A DNA stretch of 41,884 nt, taken from positions 1 through 41,884 of the forward strand of contig NZ_QUZU01000051.1 of the NCBI RefSeq assembly GCF_004682055.1. The letters are read 5' to 3'. This stretch comes from Pseudomonas kairouanensis. GTDB lineage: Bacteria > Pseudomonadota > Gammaproteobacteria > Pseudomonadales > Pseudomonadaceae. The position numbers were made by a program, and so were the translations under genes. Of this stretch, positions 23,529-32,252 are shown piece after piece (within the stretch, counting starts at the first letter, position 1; each line of letters begins with the position of its first letter). The notes beneath the pieces were generated by a model that had not been told where the DNA came from, did not search any database, and saw nothing but the letters and a program-made list of their open reading frames with translations.

Positions 23529-25804
23529 AGGGTTTTCGCCGACGCCGGGTTGATCATCCGCGTCAGCCCCAGGTTCTTCAACGCCAACTGCAACGAGCTG
23601 TGGATAACTTGCGGGTTGTCGATGGTCATCAACTGCGCCAGCAAATCCTTGGCCATGCCCAAATCCACCTGGCGCAGCATCCACTTCACCTTCGGCAAGT
23701 TGGTGGCGTTCATCGACAGGCTGTCAAAGCCCATCGCCATCAACAGCACCGCCGCTGCCGGGTCGCCAGCCATTTCGCCGCAGATGCTCACCGGCTTGCC
23801 TTCGGCATGGGCGTCGCGCACCACATGTTGCAGGGCTTGCAGCACCGCCGGGTGCAGGTAGTCGTAGAGGTCGGCTACCCGTGGGTTGTTACGGTCAACG
23901 GCCAGTAGGTATTGGGTCAAGTCGTTGGAACCCACCGACAGGAAGTCCACCTGCCGCGCCAGCTCCTTGGCCTGGTACACCGCTGCCGGGATTTCGATCA
24001 TCACGCCAATTGGCGGCATCGGAACGTCGGCGCCTTCGTCGCGCACTTCGCCCCAGGCACGGTGGATAAGGTGCAGCGCCTCTTCCAGCTCATGGGTGCC
24101 GGAGATCATCGGCAACAGGATACGCAGGTTGTTCAGGCCTTCGCTGGCCTTGAGCATGGCGCGGGTCTGGACGAGGAAAATCTCGGGGTGATCGAGAGTC
24201 ACGCGAATACCGCGCCAGCCCAGGAAGGGGTTGTCTTCCTTGATGGGGAAGTACGACAGCGATTTGTCGCCGCCGATATCCAGGCTGCGCATGGTCACCG
24301 GCAACGGGTGAAAGGCTTGCAGTTGCTCGCGATAGATCGCCAGTTGCTCCTTCTCACTCGGGAAGCGCTGATTGATCATGAACGGCACTTCGGTGCGATA
24401 CAGCCCCACGCCTTCGGCGCCACGCTGTTGCGCACGGGCCACGTCGGCCAGCAGGCCGGTGTTGACCAGCAGCGGCACGCGGTGGCCATCGGTGGTCACG
24501 CACGGCAGTTCGCGCAGCGAGTCCAGGCCCAGGGCCAGTTGTTTCTCTTCTTCCACCACCTCGGCGTATTGCTTGCGCAACACATCGCTGGGGTTGGTAA
24601 ACACTTCACCACGATGGCCATCGACGATCATGTCGATGCCATCGACCTTGGCATACGGCAGGTCCACCAGGCCCATCACCGTCGGGATGCCCATGGCACG
24701 GGCCAGGATCGCGACGTGGGAGTTGCCCGAGCCGAGTACCGAGACCAGGCCCACCAGTTTGCCTTCCGGTACTTCGCCAAGTTGGGTAGCGGTCAGTTCT
24801 TCACTGACGAGGATGGTGTTGTCGGGGAAGACCATGTTGGTGGTGCGGTCTTCCTGCAAGTAGGCCAGCAGACGGCGACCGAGGTCACGCACATCCGAGG
24901 CCCGCTCGCGCAGGTAGTCGTCATCCATCATTTCGAAACGGTTGACGTGATCGGTGACCACTTGGCGCAGTGCGCCCTGGGCCCACTGGCCGGTCTTGAT
25001 CACGGTCTTGACTTCGTTACCCAGGGACGCGTCGTCGAGCATCATCTGGTACACGTCGAACAGCGCGCGCTCTTCGGGGCGCAACTGGGTGGCCAGCTTG
25101 TTCGACAGGTTGCGCATGTCGGCGCGCACGCCTTCCAGGGCGGTCTTGAACAGCTTGATTTCAGCGTCGATGTCTTTGACGGTTTTGTCCGGCACCACAT
25201 CCAGGTCCGCCGGCGGCAACATGACCACCGCCGTACCCACCGCAGCGCCCGGCGAACCTGGCACGCCGACAAACTTGGCTTCCTGGATGCCCTTGCCTTC
25301 GCGACCCAGGCCGCGAATCGAGCCGGTGGCTTCGGCGTGGGCAATTACACCTGCAAGCTGCGCGCTCATGGTCACGAGGAAGGCTTCTTCACCTTCGTCG
25401 AACTGGCGGCGTTCTTTTTGCTGGATGACCAACACGCCGACAACGCGGCGGTGGTGAATGATCGGCGCACCGAGGAACGAGGCGTAGCGCTCTTCACCGG
25501 TTTCGGCGAAGTAGCGATAACGCGGGTGATCGGCGGCGTGTTCGAGGTTCAGGGGTTCTTCACGCGTCCCCACCAGGCCCACCAGACCTTCATTGGGCGC
25601 CATGCTGACCTTGCCGATCGAGCGCTTGTTCAAGCCCTCGGTGGCCATCAGCACAAAACGGTTGGTCTCGGGGTCCAGCAGGTAAACCGAGCAGACCTGG
25701 CTGCCCATGGCTTCCTTGACGCGCAACACAATAATCCCCAACGCCGCCTTGAGATCCTTGGCGGAGTTAACTTCCTGGACGATCTTGCGCAGCGTATTGA
25801 GCAT
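23525..25804 (-). CDS. ptsP: phosphoenolpyruvate-protein phosphotransferase EI-Ntr
   Basis: First enzyme of the nitrogen phosphotransferase system (759 aa); autophosphorylates with PEP and passes phosphate to NPr and EIIA-Ntr, affecting potassium, nitrogen and polyhydroxyalkanoate control. Domain order: GAF sensor (about 1-160, VCSVYLLDPETNRFVLMATEGL), EI N-terminal domain, swivelling His domain with catalytic His near 363 (GSGNSHVAILARAMGIPTVMG), and PEP-binding TIM barrel (GVGLYRTEVPFM, RSLDIGGDKSL, FLSVGSNDLTQYLLAVDRNN, ISICGEMAGDP-type end). It follows rppH by 22 bp on the same strand, the standard arrangement. The C-terminal stop is within a REPIN. Confidence 0.98.
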   Translation of the reverse strand: MLNTLRKIVQEVNSAKDLKAALGIIVLRVKEAMGSQVCSVYLLDPETNRFVLMATEGLNKRSIGKVSMAPNEGLVGLVGTREEPLNLEHAADHPRYRYFAETGEERYASFLGAPIIHHRRVVGVLVIQQKERRQFDEGEEAFLVTMSAQLAGVIAHAEATGSIRGLGREGKGIQEAKFVGVPGSPGAAVGTAVVMLPPADLDVVPDKTVKDIDAEIKLFKTALEGVRADMRNLSNKLATQLRPEERALFDVYQMMLDDASLGNEVKTVIKTGQWAQGALRQVVTDHVNRFEMMDDDYLRERASDVRDLGRRLLAYLQEDRTTNMVFPDNTILVSEELTATQLGEVPEGKLVGLVSVLGSGNSHVAILARAMGIPTVMGLVDLPYAKVDGIDMIVDGHRGEVFTNPSDVLRKQYAEVVEEEKQLALGLDSLRELPCVTTDGHRVPLLVNTGLLADVARAQQRGAEGVGLYRTEVPFMINQRFPSEKEQLAIYREQLQAFHPLPVTMRSLDIGGDKSLSYFPIKEDNPFLGWRGIRVTLDHPEIFLVQTRAMLKASEGLNNLRILLPMISGTHELEEALHLIHRAWGEVRDEGADVPMPPIGVMIEIPAAVYQAKELARQVDFLSVGSNDLTQYLLAVDRNNPRVADLYDYLHPAVLQALQHVVRDAHAEGKPVSICGEMAGDPAAAVLLMAMGFDSLSMNATNLPKVKWMLRQVDLGMAKDLLAQLMTIDNPQVIHSSLQLALKNLGLTRMINPASAKTL

Positions 25805-25826
25805 GGCTCGGGGTCGAACTCCGTCG

Positions 25827-26306
25827 TCAGTCGCGCGCTAAAAGGCGCGGGGCAAGCTCTTTGAGCGCGCGACGATAAACTTCGCGCTTGAATGTCACCA
25901 CCTGGCCCAACGGGTACCAATAGCTGACCCAGCGCCAGCCATCGAACTCCGGTTTACCGGTTAAATCCATCCGCACCCGCTGCTCATTGGAGATCAGGCG
26001 CAGGAGAAACCATTTCTGCTTCTGGCCGATACACAGCGGTTGGCTGTGGGTACGCACCAGGCGTTGCGGCAAACGATAACGCAACCAGCCACGGGTACAG
26101 GCCAGAATTTGCACATCTTCGCGCTCAAGGCCGACTTCTTCGTTCAACTCACGGTACAAGGCGTCTTCAGGGGTTTCGTCGGGGTTGATTCCACCTTGAG
26201 GAAACTGCCAGGCATCTTGGTTGATTCGGCGAGCCCATAGCACCTGTCCGGCATCATTCGTAAGAATAATCCCGACATTAGGACGGAAACCATCGGGGTC
26301 GATCAC
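25827..26306 (-). CDS. rppH: RNA pyrophosphohydrolase
   Basis: Nudix hydrolase (159 aa) that removes pyrophosphate from mRNA 5' ends and so starts RNase E-dependent decay. The Nudix box runs from GGINPDETPEDALYRELNEEVG. The start is GTG 26306, giving the usual IDPDGFRPNVGIIL N-terminus, with GAGG 8 nt upstream; the open frame continues 60 nt further up but the extra residues do not belong to the family. It forms an operon with ptsP and is divergent from a HAD phosphatase gene. Confidence 0.96.
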   Translation of the reverse strand: MIDPDGFRPNVGIILTNDAGQVLWARRINQDAWQFPQGGINPDETPEDALYRELNEEVGLEREDVQILACTRGWLRYRLPQRLVRTHSQPLCIGQKQKWFLLRLISNEQRVRMDLTGKPEFDGWRWVSYWYPLGQVVTFKREVYRRALKELAPRLLARD

Positions 26307-26449
26307 GGCAACAACCTCGCAAACGCATGTCGCCGCATTGTTCCACAAAGGTTGATGAAGCGGCAACGAGGCTTCTTACCTTATGTGCACTCTTGTGAAA
26401 AGACCGTATTCTGGACGCCTTTTTACAGACTTTTCAGCGAGTAACTGCA

Positions 26450-27106
26450 ATGCGCCTGGCTTTATTCGACTTGGACAACACCCTCCTCGGCGGTGACAGC
26501 GATCACGCTTGGGGCGATTACCTGTGTGAACGCGGGATTCTCGACCCTATCGCCTACAAGGCTCGCAATGACGAGTTCTACCAGGACTACCTGGCCGGCA
26601 AGCTGGACCAGGCGGCCTACCTGAACTTCAGCCTGGAAATCCTTGGCCGCACCGAGATGGCCCAGCTGGATGAGTGGCACCGTGACTTCATGCGCGACTG
26701 CATCGAGCCGCTGATGCTGCCGCGGGCCGTGGAGTTGCTGCAAAAGCACCGCGCCGCCGGCGACACGCTGGTGATCATCACCGCCACCAACCGTTTCGTC
26801 ACCGCGCCGATTGCCGCACGCCTGGGCGTGGACACCTTGATCGCCACCGAATGCGAGATGGAAAACGGCCGCTACACCGGGCGCAGCACAGATGTGCCGT
26901 GCTTCCGTGAAGGCAAGGTGACGCGTTTGAACCGGTGGTTGGAAGAGACCGGATTCAGTCTGGAAGACAGCTATTTCTACAGCGATTCGATGAATGATTT
27001 GCCGCTGTTGGAGCAGGTGACGCATGCGGTGGCGGTAGACCCGGACCCGAATTTGCGGGCCGAGGCTGAAAAGCGTGGATGGCCGGTGATTACATTGCGC
27101 AGCTGA
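26450..27106 (+). CDS. HAD-IB family phosphatase, probable histidinol-phosphatase
   Basis: Cytoplasmic HAD phosphatase (218 aa) with motif I FDLDNTLL (Asp7, Asp9), a helical cap, motif II IITATNRF, motif III Lys in REGKVTRL and motif IV YSDSMNDLPLL. The product is the apparent orthologue of P. aeruginosa PA0335, next to rppH there too, which has been reported to be the missing histidinol-phosphate phosphatase of histidine synthesis. That substrate is transferred from memory of that work and from synteny; the SerB-like HAD-IB fold alone would not show it. Confidence 0.85.
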   Translation: MRLALFDLDNTLLGGDSDHAWGDYLCERGILDPIAYKARNDEFYQDYLAGKLDQAAYLNFSLEILGRTEMAQLDEWHRDFMRDCIEPLMLPRAVELLQKHRAAGDTLVIITATNRFVTAPIAARLGVDTLIATECEMENGRYTGRSTDVPCFREGKVTRLNRWLEETGFSLEDSYFYSDSMNDLPLLEQVTHAVAVDPDPNLRAEAEKRGWPVITLRS

Positions 27107-27117
27107 CACCTTCCCTT

Positions 27118-27215
27118 GTAGGAGCGAGCTTGCTCGCGAAAAGCCCGAGAGCACCGCGTGTATCCAGGATACCCGCGTTATCGTTGACGCCTTTCGCGAG
27201 CAAGCTCGCTCCTAC
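27118..27215. repeat. REPIN, GTAGGAGCGAGCTTGC type
   Basis: Inverted REP pair with outward heads between two convergent genes. Its right end contains the TAG stop (27212-27214, minus strand) of the DUF2269 gene; the left gene stops 12 bp before the element. Confidence 0.9.
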
Positions 27216-27625
27216 ACGGGCTTGGCGCCCATCAACCCCGCAATCGCCAAAAACCCCACCAGACTGACCACGGCCAGCACCAGAGTGAAATTCAGGCTGC
27301 CGCCCTCGCCTTTACGCAGCCGGTTTAGCCGCGCCACCAGCCAGAACCAGGCCAACGCCGCCACCGTATAAAGGATGCTGGAACCCAAAATCCAGGTCTG
27401 CCCCAGCGGCCAGCCAACCAGGTGCACCAGCCACCAACCGGTAAACGGCATGCTCACCACGCACACCCCCATCAGCAACCACACGAACGCCCAGGGGCGC
27501 TGCACGGTAACCGCCGGACCGGCGCTGCGCTTGCGCCAGGCCAGCAGCGCCAGGCCCAGGCCACTGAGCAGCAGCAACACAGTGGCCGCGATGTGGATAA
27601 CTTTCAGGGTGGTCAGGGTTTCCAT
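27212..27625 (-). CDS. DUF2269 family membrane protein
   Basis: Small integral membrane protein (137 aa) with four hydrophobic helices at about 8-28, 45-65, 75-98 and 112-132, recognised as DUF2269; function unknown. His11 (VIHIAAT) and other polar residues within the membrane suggest a possible cofactor or ion role, which is only a guess. AAGGAAG precedes the ATG. It lies 40 bp downstream of ilvA on the same strand and could be cotranscribed. The stop codon lies in the adjacent REPIN, and the last codon (GTG, Val) straddles the boundary. Confidence 0.85.
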   Translation of the reverse strand: METLTTLKVIHIAATVLLLLSGLGLALLAWRKRSAGPAVTVQRPWAFVWLLMGVCVVSMPFTGWWLVHLVGWPLGQTWILGSSILYTVAALAWFWLVARLNRLRKGEGGSLNFTLVLAVVSLVGFLAIAGLMGAKPV

Positions 27626-27665
27626 GTGTCGTCTTCCTTAAAGGCCGCCCCATCAGCGTAGCTGT

Positions 27666-29180
27666 TCAACCGAGGAACAGCTTGTAGGCCGGGTTATCGC
27701 TTTCATCCCAGTATGGGTAGCCAATGGCCTCCAGCGCTGCAGGCACCAGGTGGCGCTCGTTCGCCGGCACTTGCAGGCCAGCCACTACACGGCCATCTGC
27801 CGCACCGTGGTTGCGGTAGTGGAACATCGAGATATTCCAGCGCCCGCCCAGCTTGTGCAGGAAGTTGAACAAAGCCCCTGGACGCTCCGGAAACTCGAAG
27901 CGGAACACCACTTCATTGCTGACGTGGGCCGCATGGCCACCGACCATATGGCGGATATGCAACTTGGCCAGCTCGTTCTCGGTCAGGTCCAGCACCGGAA
28001 AACCCTGCTCGGTCAGGCTGGCGATCAGCGCGCTGCGCGGGTCGTTTTCCGGATGGGTCTGCACGCCGACAAAGATGTGCGCCTCGCTGCCGGAGTGGAA
28101 GCGGTAGTTGAACTCGGTGATCTGGCGCTTGCCCACAGCCTCGCAAAAGGCCTTGAAGCTGCCCGGCTTCTCGGGGATGGTCACGGCGATGATGGCTTCG
28201 CGGCCCTCACCCAGCTCGGCGCGCTCGGCCACATGGCGCAAGCGGTCGAAGTTGACGTTGGCGCCGGAGTCGATGGCCACCAGGGTTTGCCCGGTAACGC
28301 CACGGGTCTCCACGTATTTCTTGATACCGGCCACGCCCAGCGCGCCCGCAGGCTCGGTGATGGAGCGGGTGTCATCGTAGATGTCCTTGATCGCTGCACA
28401 GATTTCATCGGTGCTCACGGTGATCACTTCATCCACATAGTCTTTGCAGATATCGAAGGTGTGTTGGCCGATCTGCGCCACCGCCACGCCATCGGCGAAA
28501 AGGCCGACAGTCGGCAACACCACGCGCTCGCCAGCGGCCAGCGCCGCTTGCAGGCAGTTGGAATCGTCCGGTTCTACGCCAATGATCTTGATTTCCGGAC
28601 GCAGGTATTTCACATACGCCGCGATACCGGCGATCAGCCCGCCACCGCCTACGGGGACGAAAATCGCGTCCAGGGGCCCTGGGTGCTGGCGCAAAATCTC
28701 CATCGCCACGGTGCCCTGCCCGGCAATGGTGTGGGGATCATCGTAGGGGTGAATGTAGACGTAGCCTTTTTCATCGACCAGCTTGAGCGAGTAGGCCAGG
28801 GCTTCCGGGAAGGAATCACCATGCAGCACCACTTTGCCGCCACGGGAGCGCACGCCCTCGACCTTGATCTCGGGGGTGGTCTTGGGCATCACGATGGTGG
28901 CTTTCACCCCCAGCACCTTGGCCGCCAGGGCCAGGCCCTGGGCGTGGTTGCCCGCCGAGGCCGTGACCACGCCACGGGCGCGCTCCTCGCTGGTCAGTTG
29001 GGTGAGCTTGTTGTAGGCGCCACGAATCTTGAACGAGAACACCGGCTGCAAGTCTTCACGCTTGAGCCAGACCTTGTTGCCCAACCGCTCGGAGAGCTGG
29101 CGGGCGGTCTGCAGCGGGGTTTCTACCGCAACGTCGTAAACGCGCGAGGTGAGGATCTTTTTGACGTACTGTTCAAGCAT
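27666..29180 (-). CDS. ilvA: threonine ammonia-lyase, biosynthetic
   Basis: PLP enzyme (504 aa, the expected length) that deaminates threonine to 2-oxobutanoate, first step of isoleucine synthesis. PLP Lys51 lies in SFKIRGAYNKL; GGGGLIAG binds the cofactor phosphate. The C-terminal third holds two ACT-like regulatory domains (REAIIAVTIPEKPGSFKAF and VVFRFEFPERPGALFNFL) for isoleucine/valine control. The ATG at 29180 gives the normal MLEQYVKKIL start, though no good ribosome-binding site is visible; upstream in-frame sequence enters the rpiA promoter. It is divergent from rpiA, as in other pseudomonads. Confidence 0.97.
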   Translation of the reverse strand: MLEQYVKKILTSRVYDVAVETPLQTARQLSERLGNKVWLKREDLQPVFSFKIRGAYNKLTQLTSEERARGVVTASAGNHAQGLALAAKVLGVKATIVMPKTTPEIKVEGVRSRGGKVVLHGDSFPEALAYSLKLVDEKGYVYIHPYDDPHTIAGQGTVAMEILRQHPGPLDAIFVPVGGGGLIAGIAAYVKYLRPEIKIIGVEPDDSNCLQAALAAGERVVLPTVGLFADGVAVAQIGQHTFDICKDYVDEVITVSTDEICAAIKDIYDDTRSITEPAGALGVAGIKKYVETRGVTGQTLVAIDSGANVNFDRLRHVAERAELGEGREAIIAVTIPEKPGSFKAFCEAVGKRQITEFNYRFHSGSEAHIFVGVQTHPENDPRSALIASLTEQGFPVLDLTENELAKLHIRHMVGGHAAHVSNEVVFRFEFPERPGALFNFLHKLGGRWNISMFHYRNHGAADGRVVAGLQVPANERHLVPAALEAIGYPYWDESDNPAYKLFLG

Positions 29181-29273
29181 CGGCGGGCATCTACTTTCAC
29201 GGTTTGGCAGGGCCAAGGAGTCTAACCCGGCTTTTGGCCGGGCGACCACACGAATCCAGAGGTTTTGTTGGGT

Positions 29274-29279
29274 TATACT
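29274..29279 (+). promoter_or_regulatory. candidate -10 element of the rpiA promoter
   Basis: TATACT lies 39 bp before the rpiA start codon in the ilvA-rpiA divergent gap, a good -10 hexamer. No convincing -35 is seen 16-18 bp upstream, so assignment is tentative. Confidence 0.35.
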
Positions 29280-29318
29280 CGCGCCCCTCGTTAACTCCCC
29301 GCCCGTTCCGGAGCCCGC

Positions 29319-29990
29319 ATGACCCAGGATCAACTCAAACAGGCAGTGGCCCAGGCCGCTGTCGATTTAATCCTTCCTAAACTCGACGACAAGAGCATCG
29401 TCGGTGTCGGCACCGGCTCCACTGCCAACTGCTTTATCGATGCGCTGGCCCAGCACAAAGGCGCGTTCGACGGCGCCGTGGCCAGCTCCGAAGCCACCGC
29501 TGCACGCCTCAAAGGCCACGGCATTCCGGTGTACGAGCTCAACACTGTGAGTGACCTTGAGTTCTACGTGGACGGCGCCGATGAAAGCGACGCGCACCTG
29601 AACCTGATCAAAGGCGGCGGCGCAGCCCTGACCCGCGAGAAGATCGTCGCGGCCGTGGCCAAAACATTCATCTGCATCGCCGACGCCAGCAAGCTGGTGC
29701 CGGTACTCGGCGCGTTCCCATTGCCGGTGGAAGTGATCCCGATGGCCCGCAGCCATGTGGCCCGCGAGCTGGTGAAGCTGGGCGGCGACCCGGTTTACCG
29801 TGAGGGTGTGTTGACCGATAACGGCAACATCATCCTGGATGTGTTCAATATGCAGATCACCAACCCCGTGGAACTGGAAACCCAGATCAACGCCATCGTG
29901 GGTGTGGTGACCAATGGTTTGTTTGCAGCGCGTCCGGCGGATGTGTTGCTGCTGGGCACCTCTGAAGGCGTTAAAACCCTCAAGGCCTGA
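29319..29990 (+). CDS. rpiA: ribose-5-phosphate isomerase A
   Basis: Interconverts ribose 5-phosphate and ribulose 5-phosphate in the pentose-phosphate pathway (223 aa, normal). Signature segments are GVGTGSTANCFIDAL (phosphate site), ASSEATAARLKGHGIPVYELN, FYVDGADESD, KGGGAALTREKIVA (catalytic Glu and Lys region) and LTDNGNIILDVF. GGAG lies 6 nt before the ATG at 29319. Divergent from ilvA. Confidence 0.98.
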   Translation: MTQDQLKQAVAQAAVDLILPKLDDKSIVGVGTGSTANCFIDALAQHKGAFDGAVASSEATAARLKGHGIPVYELNTVSDLEFYVDGADESDAHLNLIKGGGAALTREKIVAAVAKTFICIADASKLVPVLGAFPLPVEVIPMARSHVARELVKLGGDPVYREGVLTDNGNIILDVFNMQITNPVELETQINAIVGVVTNGLFAARPADVLLLGTSEGVKTLKA

Positions 29991-30019
29991 TGCAAAACCC
30001 AAAGTTGTAGCAGGTTAAG

Positions 30020-30045
30020 GTGGGAGGGGGCTTGCTCCCTCCCAC
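30020..30045. repeat. solitary collapsed REP hairpin, GTGGGAGGGGGCTTGC type
   Basis: A single short hairpin (GTGGGAGGG arm, 8-base loop, CCCTCCCAC arm) without the usual second REP and spacer. It lies between rpiA (ends 29990) and the convergent SdiA-regulated protein gene (ends 30077) and looks like a REPIN that lost its middle. Confidence 0.75.
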
Positions 30046-30076
30046 ATGGGGCCCGCAGTGAGCTCAAGAATTGAAT

Positions 30077-30991
30077 TCAGGAACTCGGTTTCTTGAAGAC
30101 ATAGAACAAATTCGGCTCACTGGTCAGGTACAAGTTACCGTCATCATCCATCGCAATCCCTTCGGCCTGCGGCACGCGCTGCTTCAAGCCATGGCGCCCT
30201 TTGAGCAACGACAAACTGCTCAACGGCCGACCATCGATATCCAGTTCTAGCACCAGAAACGACTCATCCGACAATGCCAGCAAATGGCCGCTGCGCTCAT
30301 CGTATTGCAGGCTCGACAGGTCACGCACAAACAACCCGGCATCGCGCTTGGGGTTGTTGATCACATGCACCGAGTAGGTTTTTTCGGGCTTGAAATGGGG
30401 AAAGCCATGGACCTCGTAGATCAGCATCGGGTCGCGCTCCTTGGCCACGAACAGACGCTTGCCCACTGAGTCATAGGCCAGGCCTTCAAAGCCCTTGTTG
30501 CCCCCCACATGCAGGCCCAGGGTCATCTGCTCCGCATCGGCGGCGTCGAGGAACTGGGTGTCATCGTCCACATGCACCTTGATCAGCCGCTGCTGGCGCT
30601 CATCACTGATCACATAGATGTTCTCGCTGATAAATTCCACGGCCTCGGCATCGCCAAACCCCACCAACGGAATGCGCCGCAGGATATCGCCCTGAAGGGA
30701 CAACTCGATCAGTTCGGGGTTTTTATTGGTGACGGTAAACAGGCTTTTGCGCACGGGGTCGTAGGTGAGGGCTGAGACGTCGTCTTGCAGACCTTCGATC
30801 ACCTTGGCTTCCAGGGCCACTTGGTAATCAGCCAGGCCAATGGAACGCTCATCGGAAGGCTGGCGCCAGGCCTGGAAGTTGAACCAGGCACGCTCAAACA
30901 GACGAAAATGCTGTGCAACGGCCCCGGCACTGATCAGGGCGATCAGCGCAAGCGTCAGTAGAACGGGTTTGGGACGGGCGAATCGACGCAT
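30077..30991 (-). CDS. SdiA-regulated domain protein (YjiK-like), copy 1
   Basis: Protein of 304 aa with an N-terminal signal anchor (about 10-28) and a periplasmic SdiA-regulated/YjiK-type beta-propeller domain (about 55-300). Recurring strands such as VSALTYDPVRKSLFTVTNKNPELIELSLQG, KGFEGLAYDSVGKRLFVAKE and LSSLQYDERSGHLLALSDES give the repeat look of a propeller. Ends PNLFYVF. The next gene upstream (31113-32039) is a clear paralogue with the same architecture. Biochemical role unknown; acidic residues in the repeats suggest a metal- or phosphate-linked function as in phytase-like propellers, which is inference. Confidence 0.87.
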   Translation of the reverse strand: MRRFARPKPVLLTLALIALISAGAVAQHFRLFERAWFNFQAWRQPSDERSIGLADYQVALEAKVIEGLQDDVSALTYDPVRKSLFTVTNKNPELIELSLQGDILRRIPLVGFGDAEAVEFISENIYVISDERQQRLIKVHVDDDTQFLDAADAEQMTLGLHVGGNKGFEGLAYDSVGKRLFVAKERDPMLIYEVHGFPHFKPEKTYSVHVINNPKRDAGLFVRDLSSLQYDERSGHLLALSDESFLVLELDIDGRPLSSLSLLKGRHGLKQRVPQAEGIAMDDDGNLYLTSEPNLFYVFKKPSS

Positions 30992-31112
30992 GGGGCGAGG
31001 CTCAAAGTCAAAAGTGGCGAATGAATATCACGCCTGTCTGAATTTAAACTTAAACGCGCCCGGATGTCTGGCGAATGCCGCTACTAGAGAAATATCTGAC
31101 GTAACCCGTCTG

Positions 31113-32039
31113 CTATTTCTGCTTCTCGAAACGATAGAACAGGTTTGGCTCACTGACCATGTACAGCGTGCCAGCCTCATCCATGGTCACCCCTTCCGCC
31201 CGGGGAATGGTGTCCTTGAGGCCATTGAAGCCGCCAAGCAGGGTCATGAAGCTGACTTGCTCGCCCTTTTCATCCAACTCCAGCAGCAGGTGGGAATCCG
31301 CCGAGAGCACCAGCAGGTGCCCGGTGCGCGGGTCCACCGCCAGGGCCGATAGGTTGCGCATGTCCAACTCGGTGCTGGTCAGCTTTTGTTTGTCACCCAC
31401 GAGGGTCTGGCTGCCATCGCTTTTCCAGGTGAACAACGCGGGTGGGCGCTCCTCGCCAAGCACGATCTGCTGGTTGCGCTTGTCCCAGGTAACGCCTTCG
31501 AAAGCTTTGTTCTGGTTGTTGGACGGACCCAGGTCGTAGCTAGGGAAGTCGGCCTTGTTCAGTTGGGCGGTGGTGGCATCCACCTTGATGACGGTCAGAA
31601 GGTGCTGACGCTCATCGACCACGGCCATCAGGCCGTTTTCCATGACCGTTACGCCTTCCGGGTTATCCCAACCGTTGAGTGGCATCTTGCGCAACACATC
31701 GCCTTGCAGGCTCAGTTCGACCAAGAACGGGTTTTTGCCCATCACCGAAAACAGGGTTTTGGTCTGAGGGTTGTAGGAGACGTCCGAAGCCTCGTCCTTC
31801 TCCATGCCCGGCAACACCTTGGCGTCGATCACTACGTGATAGTCGGGCAGCCACACACTTTCCTGGCGCTCGGCGGGGGTTTCGAAGCGCTCGGCCACCC
31901 ACAGCAAGCCGCGATCATCCCAATGCATGGCCCAGGCAACGCCATACACCACCACTCCCGTCAACAGCAGCCAGGAATACCAGCGCAGGGCGAAGCGGGA
32001 ACGCGGCTTGGGGGTGACGGTAGGGAGTGGCATGGCCAT
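31113..32039 (-). CDS. SdiA-regulated domain protein (YjiK-like), copy 2
   Basis: Paralogue (308 aa) of the downstream gene at 30077, with a membrane anchor at about 18-38 and the same propeller-type blocks: ASDVSYNPQTKTLFSVMGKNPFLVELSLQGDVLRKMPL, KAFEGVTWDKRNQQIVLGEERPP, LSALAVDPRTGHLLVLSADSHLLLELD and the end EPNLFYRFEK. The two genes are separated by 121 bp and run in the same direction, so they arose by tandem duplication and have since diverged substantially. Two ATGs are possible at 32039 and 32033; the first is given. Confidence 0.87.
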   Translation of the reverse strand: MAMPLPTVTPKPRSRFALRWYSWLLLTGVVVYGVAWAMHWDDRGLLWVAERFETPAERQESVWLPDYHVVIDAKVLPGMEKDEASDVSYNPQTKTLFSVMGKNPFLVELSLQGDVLRKMPLNGWDNPEGVTVMENGLMAVVDERQHLLTVIKVDATTAQLNKADFPSYDLGPSNNQNKAFEGVTWDKRNQQIVLGEERPPALFTWKSDGSQTLVGDKQKLTSTELDMRNLSALAVDPRTGHLLVLSADSHLLLELDEKGEQVSFMTLLGGFNGLKDTIPRAEGVTMDEAGTLYMVSEPNLFYRFEKQK

Positions 32040-32142
32040 GGGGCGCTTTTTCCGGGAAGTCTGCGTTAAGAGCGAAGGATTATCCGGATGATGTGTGAAA
32101 AAAATGCAAAGTGCCGGATCTTATGAGTCAACACAAACCAAT

Positions 32143-32229
32143 GTGGGAGGGGGCTTGCCCCCGATAGTGGTGGATCAGTCAGCACATATGGCACTGATAC
32201 ACCCTCATCGGGGGCAAGCCCCCTCCCAC
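32143..32229. repeat. REPIN, GTGGGAGGGGGCTTGC type
   Basis: Inverted REP pair with outward heads in the gap between the second SdiA-regulated gene start (32039) and the FAH-family gene end (32253). Stem sequences are GTGGGAGGGGGCTTGCCCCC-like, with G/C changes compensated on both arms relative to the element at 19949, showing that base pairing is kept. Confidence 0.9.
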
Positions 32230-32252
32230 ATTTTTGACCTCACAGGTCTTGG

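Noticed and set aside
23912..25864. 650-codon plus-strand open frame opposite ptsP
   Set aside because: Purely antisense to a highly conserved gene; His/Gln/Val-rich product typical of the complementary frame.
27750..29225. 491-codon plus-strand open frame opposite ilvA
   Set aside because: Antisense shadow of a conserved enzyme, without start signals or recognisable domains.
32141..32231. Small RNA gene in the gap before the second SdiA-regulated gene
   Set aside because: The stable hairpin there is fully explained by a REPIN; no promoter or T-run was found.
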